A DNA stretch of 6,003 nucleotides. It comes from Bacillota bacterium (GTDB taxonomy: Bacteria > Bacillota > Dethiobacteria > Dethiobacterales > Dethiobacteraceae). The stretch is from assembly GCA_018725345.1 (NCBI GenBank), contig QLUI01000122.1, forward strand, positions 1-6,003, in the 5' to 3' direction. The notes beneath the pieces were generated by a model. That model was not told where the DNA came from. It ran no database searches and worked only from the letters and a program-made list of their open reading frames with translations. The position numbers and the translations under genes were made by a program. This document shows positions 5,623 to 6,003 of the stretch, in pieces; position 1 is the stretch's first letter; every line of letters starts with the position of its first letter.

Positions 5623-5985
5623 CTGCTCAGCGGGCGGCGGATTTTGAGCAAAATAATTCTCAAAGGGCTCCATCAGCGGATAATTGTCACTATCCCCAGC
5701 CCCGCTTTCAGATTTGATAGTTAAGCTCTTGTTCACATCCACATTCTCGGTGTAGGTTCCAGGGTAAACGAGAATGCTATTTCCAGCATTGGCGGCATCC
5801 ACCGCGTCCTGAATCCGGCTGAAATTGGGATTGGGATAATCTTGCCCGTCATCGTCAACGTGCCAGGTTCTTGGCTCAGCAGCCAGTACCTGGCTGCCGA
5901 AAGCACCCAGTGGCAGGGCCGTTGCCAGCAAGGCCCCAATAAGCAAAAACGCCGCTGCCTTCCAGATTGGGTTTACTCTTCTCAT
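4717..5985 (-). CDS. Large secreted repeat/PKD/dockerin protein, N-terminal part (ends early at a frameshift)
   Basis: This is the 5' part of one large gene that continues to 533. The ATG at 5985 follows a GGAGG at a 7-base spacing. Residues 1-36 form a signal peptide: basic MRR, hydrophobic stretch about 9-29, and likely cleavage after VLA (residue 35) or one residue later. Residues 39-93 look like the start of a NosD-like right-handed beta-helix (IQDAVDAANAG..ILVYPGTYTENV). Residues 99-110 (SDNYPLMEPFEN) look like the end of such a domain. From W122 there are 52-residue repeats, each opening WSRTFGG and containing DGGFIITG and DLWLIK. In the sixth repeat the frame is lost and translation would stop at TGA 4717-4719 after 422 residues, the last few being out of phase. 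Without the frame break the protein is 1817 residues. The product is presumably exported and cell-surface or extracellular. Its specific ligand is unknown. Alternatives to an assembly error are a genuine pseudogene or slippage. Confidence 0.85.
   Translation of the reverse strand: MRRVNPIWKAAAFLLIGALLATALPLGAFGSQVLAAEPRTWHVDDDGQDYPNPNFSRIQDAVDAANAGNSILVYPGTYTENVDVNKSLTIKSESGAGDSDNYPLMEPFENYFAQNPPPAEQWSRTFGGAGSDWGLSVQQTNDGGFIITGGTWSFGAGGGDLWLIKTDSRGNEEWSRTFGGADTDWGWSVQQTDDGGFIITGGTNSFGAGGGDLWLIKTDSQGNEQWSRTFGGAEDDWGSSVQQTDDGGFIITGETWSFGAGRGDLWLIKTDSEGNEQWSRTFGGAAWDSGRSVQQTDDGGFIITGGTRSFGAGELDLWLIKTDSEGNEQWSRTFGGAGWDWGRSVQLTDDGGFIITGETESFGAGENDLWLIKTDSAGNEQWSRTFGGTGADSGHSVQQTDDGGFIITGGTWSFDAGGVISG
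4731..4737 (-). other. Frame break at a seven-G run inside repeat 6
   Basis: On the coding strand the sixth repeat reads GAC GCC then seven G then TGATCTC. The matching place in repeat 2 is GGC GCC GGT GGG GGT GAT CTC, so one base is missing. Adding one base, or slipping back one at the G run, gives AGGGDLWLIK, exactly as in repeats 1 and 2. The two frames overlap in the open state only between TGA 4742-4744 (downstream frame) and TGA 4717-4719 (upstream frame). The shift must therefore occur in this short interval, and the G run is the obvious site. A homopolymer sequencing or assembly error is the simplest explanation. A real mutation, phase variation, or transcriptional slippage are alternatives. 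Confidence 0.88.
5644..5871 (-). other. Collapsed NosD-like right-handed beta-helix remnant
   Basis: Residues 39-93 carry the standard opening of pectate-lyase-like/NosD-type beta-helix proteins: a WHVDDDG lead-in, IQDAVDAANAG, ILVYPGTYTENVDV and KSLTIKS. Normally more than 100 residues of helix coils follow. Here, after a five-residue stretch (GAGDS, about 5692-5706), the sequence passes straight to SDNYPLMEPFEN, a motif I recall from the C-terminal end of such domains. The central coils are therefore missing, and what remains is too short to form a complete beta-helix. The family resemblance is from memory of the motifs and was not searched. Confidence 0.6.
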
Positions 5986-5992
5986 TGCAGTG

Positions 5993-5997
5993 CCTCC
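5993..5997 (-). promoter_or_regulatory. Ribosome binding site of the large gene
   Basis: The coding strand reads GGGGGAGG, then CACTGCA, then ATG (5985). The GGAGG core has a 7-base spacing, which fixes the start codon and supports the signal peptide call. The promoter lies beyond the window. Confidence 0.8.
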
Positions 5998-6003
5998 CCC
6001 TTT

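Overview
The window is almost entirely one very large secreted, multi-domain surface-type gene on the minus strand (about 5985 down to 533). It is followed, in the same direction, by a small ribbon-helix-helix (RHH) antitoxin-like gene (424 down to 170). No convincing plus-strand gene was found. Strong GGAGG ribosome binding sites precede both genes. The base composition is moderate. The domain set (NosD-like beta-helix ends, repeats of the type WSRTFGG...DGGFIITG...DLWLIKTDS, PKD, CARDB, carboxypeptidase-regulatory-like and dockerin) is the kind seen in large secreted proteins of environmental Chloroflexota (Dehalococcoidia-like) and of methanogenic or ANME-type archaea. The sequence alone does not settle which, and no taxonomic marker gene is present.

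Right to left along the coding strand, the large gene encodes: a signal peptide; a remnant of a right-handed beta-helix in which the start of the domain is joined directly to its usual end; seven near-identical 52-residue repeats (probable seven-bladed propeller); a PKD domain; about 360 residues of unrecognised beta-rich sequence; a second, divergent sevenfold repeat region (probable second propeller); three CARDB-like domains; a second PKD domain; a carboxypeptidase-regulatory-like beta-sandwich; and a C-terminal type I dockerin with two calcium loops. The reading frame is broken once, at a run of seven G (4731-4737) in the sixth 52-residue repeat. One extra base there, or a -1 slip, restores a continuous protein of 1817 residues. 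The apparent start of the downstream half (GTG at 4411) lies inside the first PKD domain and is not a real start.

The 108 bases between the two genes hold the antitoxin ribosome binding site and an AT-rich putative promoter; no good terminator was seen. Left of the antitoxin (1-169) no intact toxin gene is visible. There is an ATGA-overlapping micro-ORF of 23 codons, nested inverted repeats (73-138), and at the very edge a GGAGG followed by GTG that may begin another gene.

The large protein is probably exported and used for adhesion, ligand binding or assembly through its dockerin. The antitoxin-like gene is functionally unrelated. The points most worth a second look are the repeat array with variation confined to a few positions, the frame break inside it, the collapsed beta-helix, and the apparent presence of two sevenfold propeller regions in one polypeptide.
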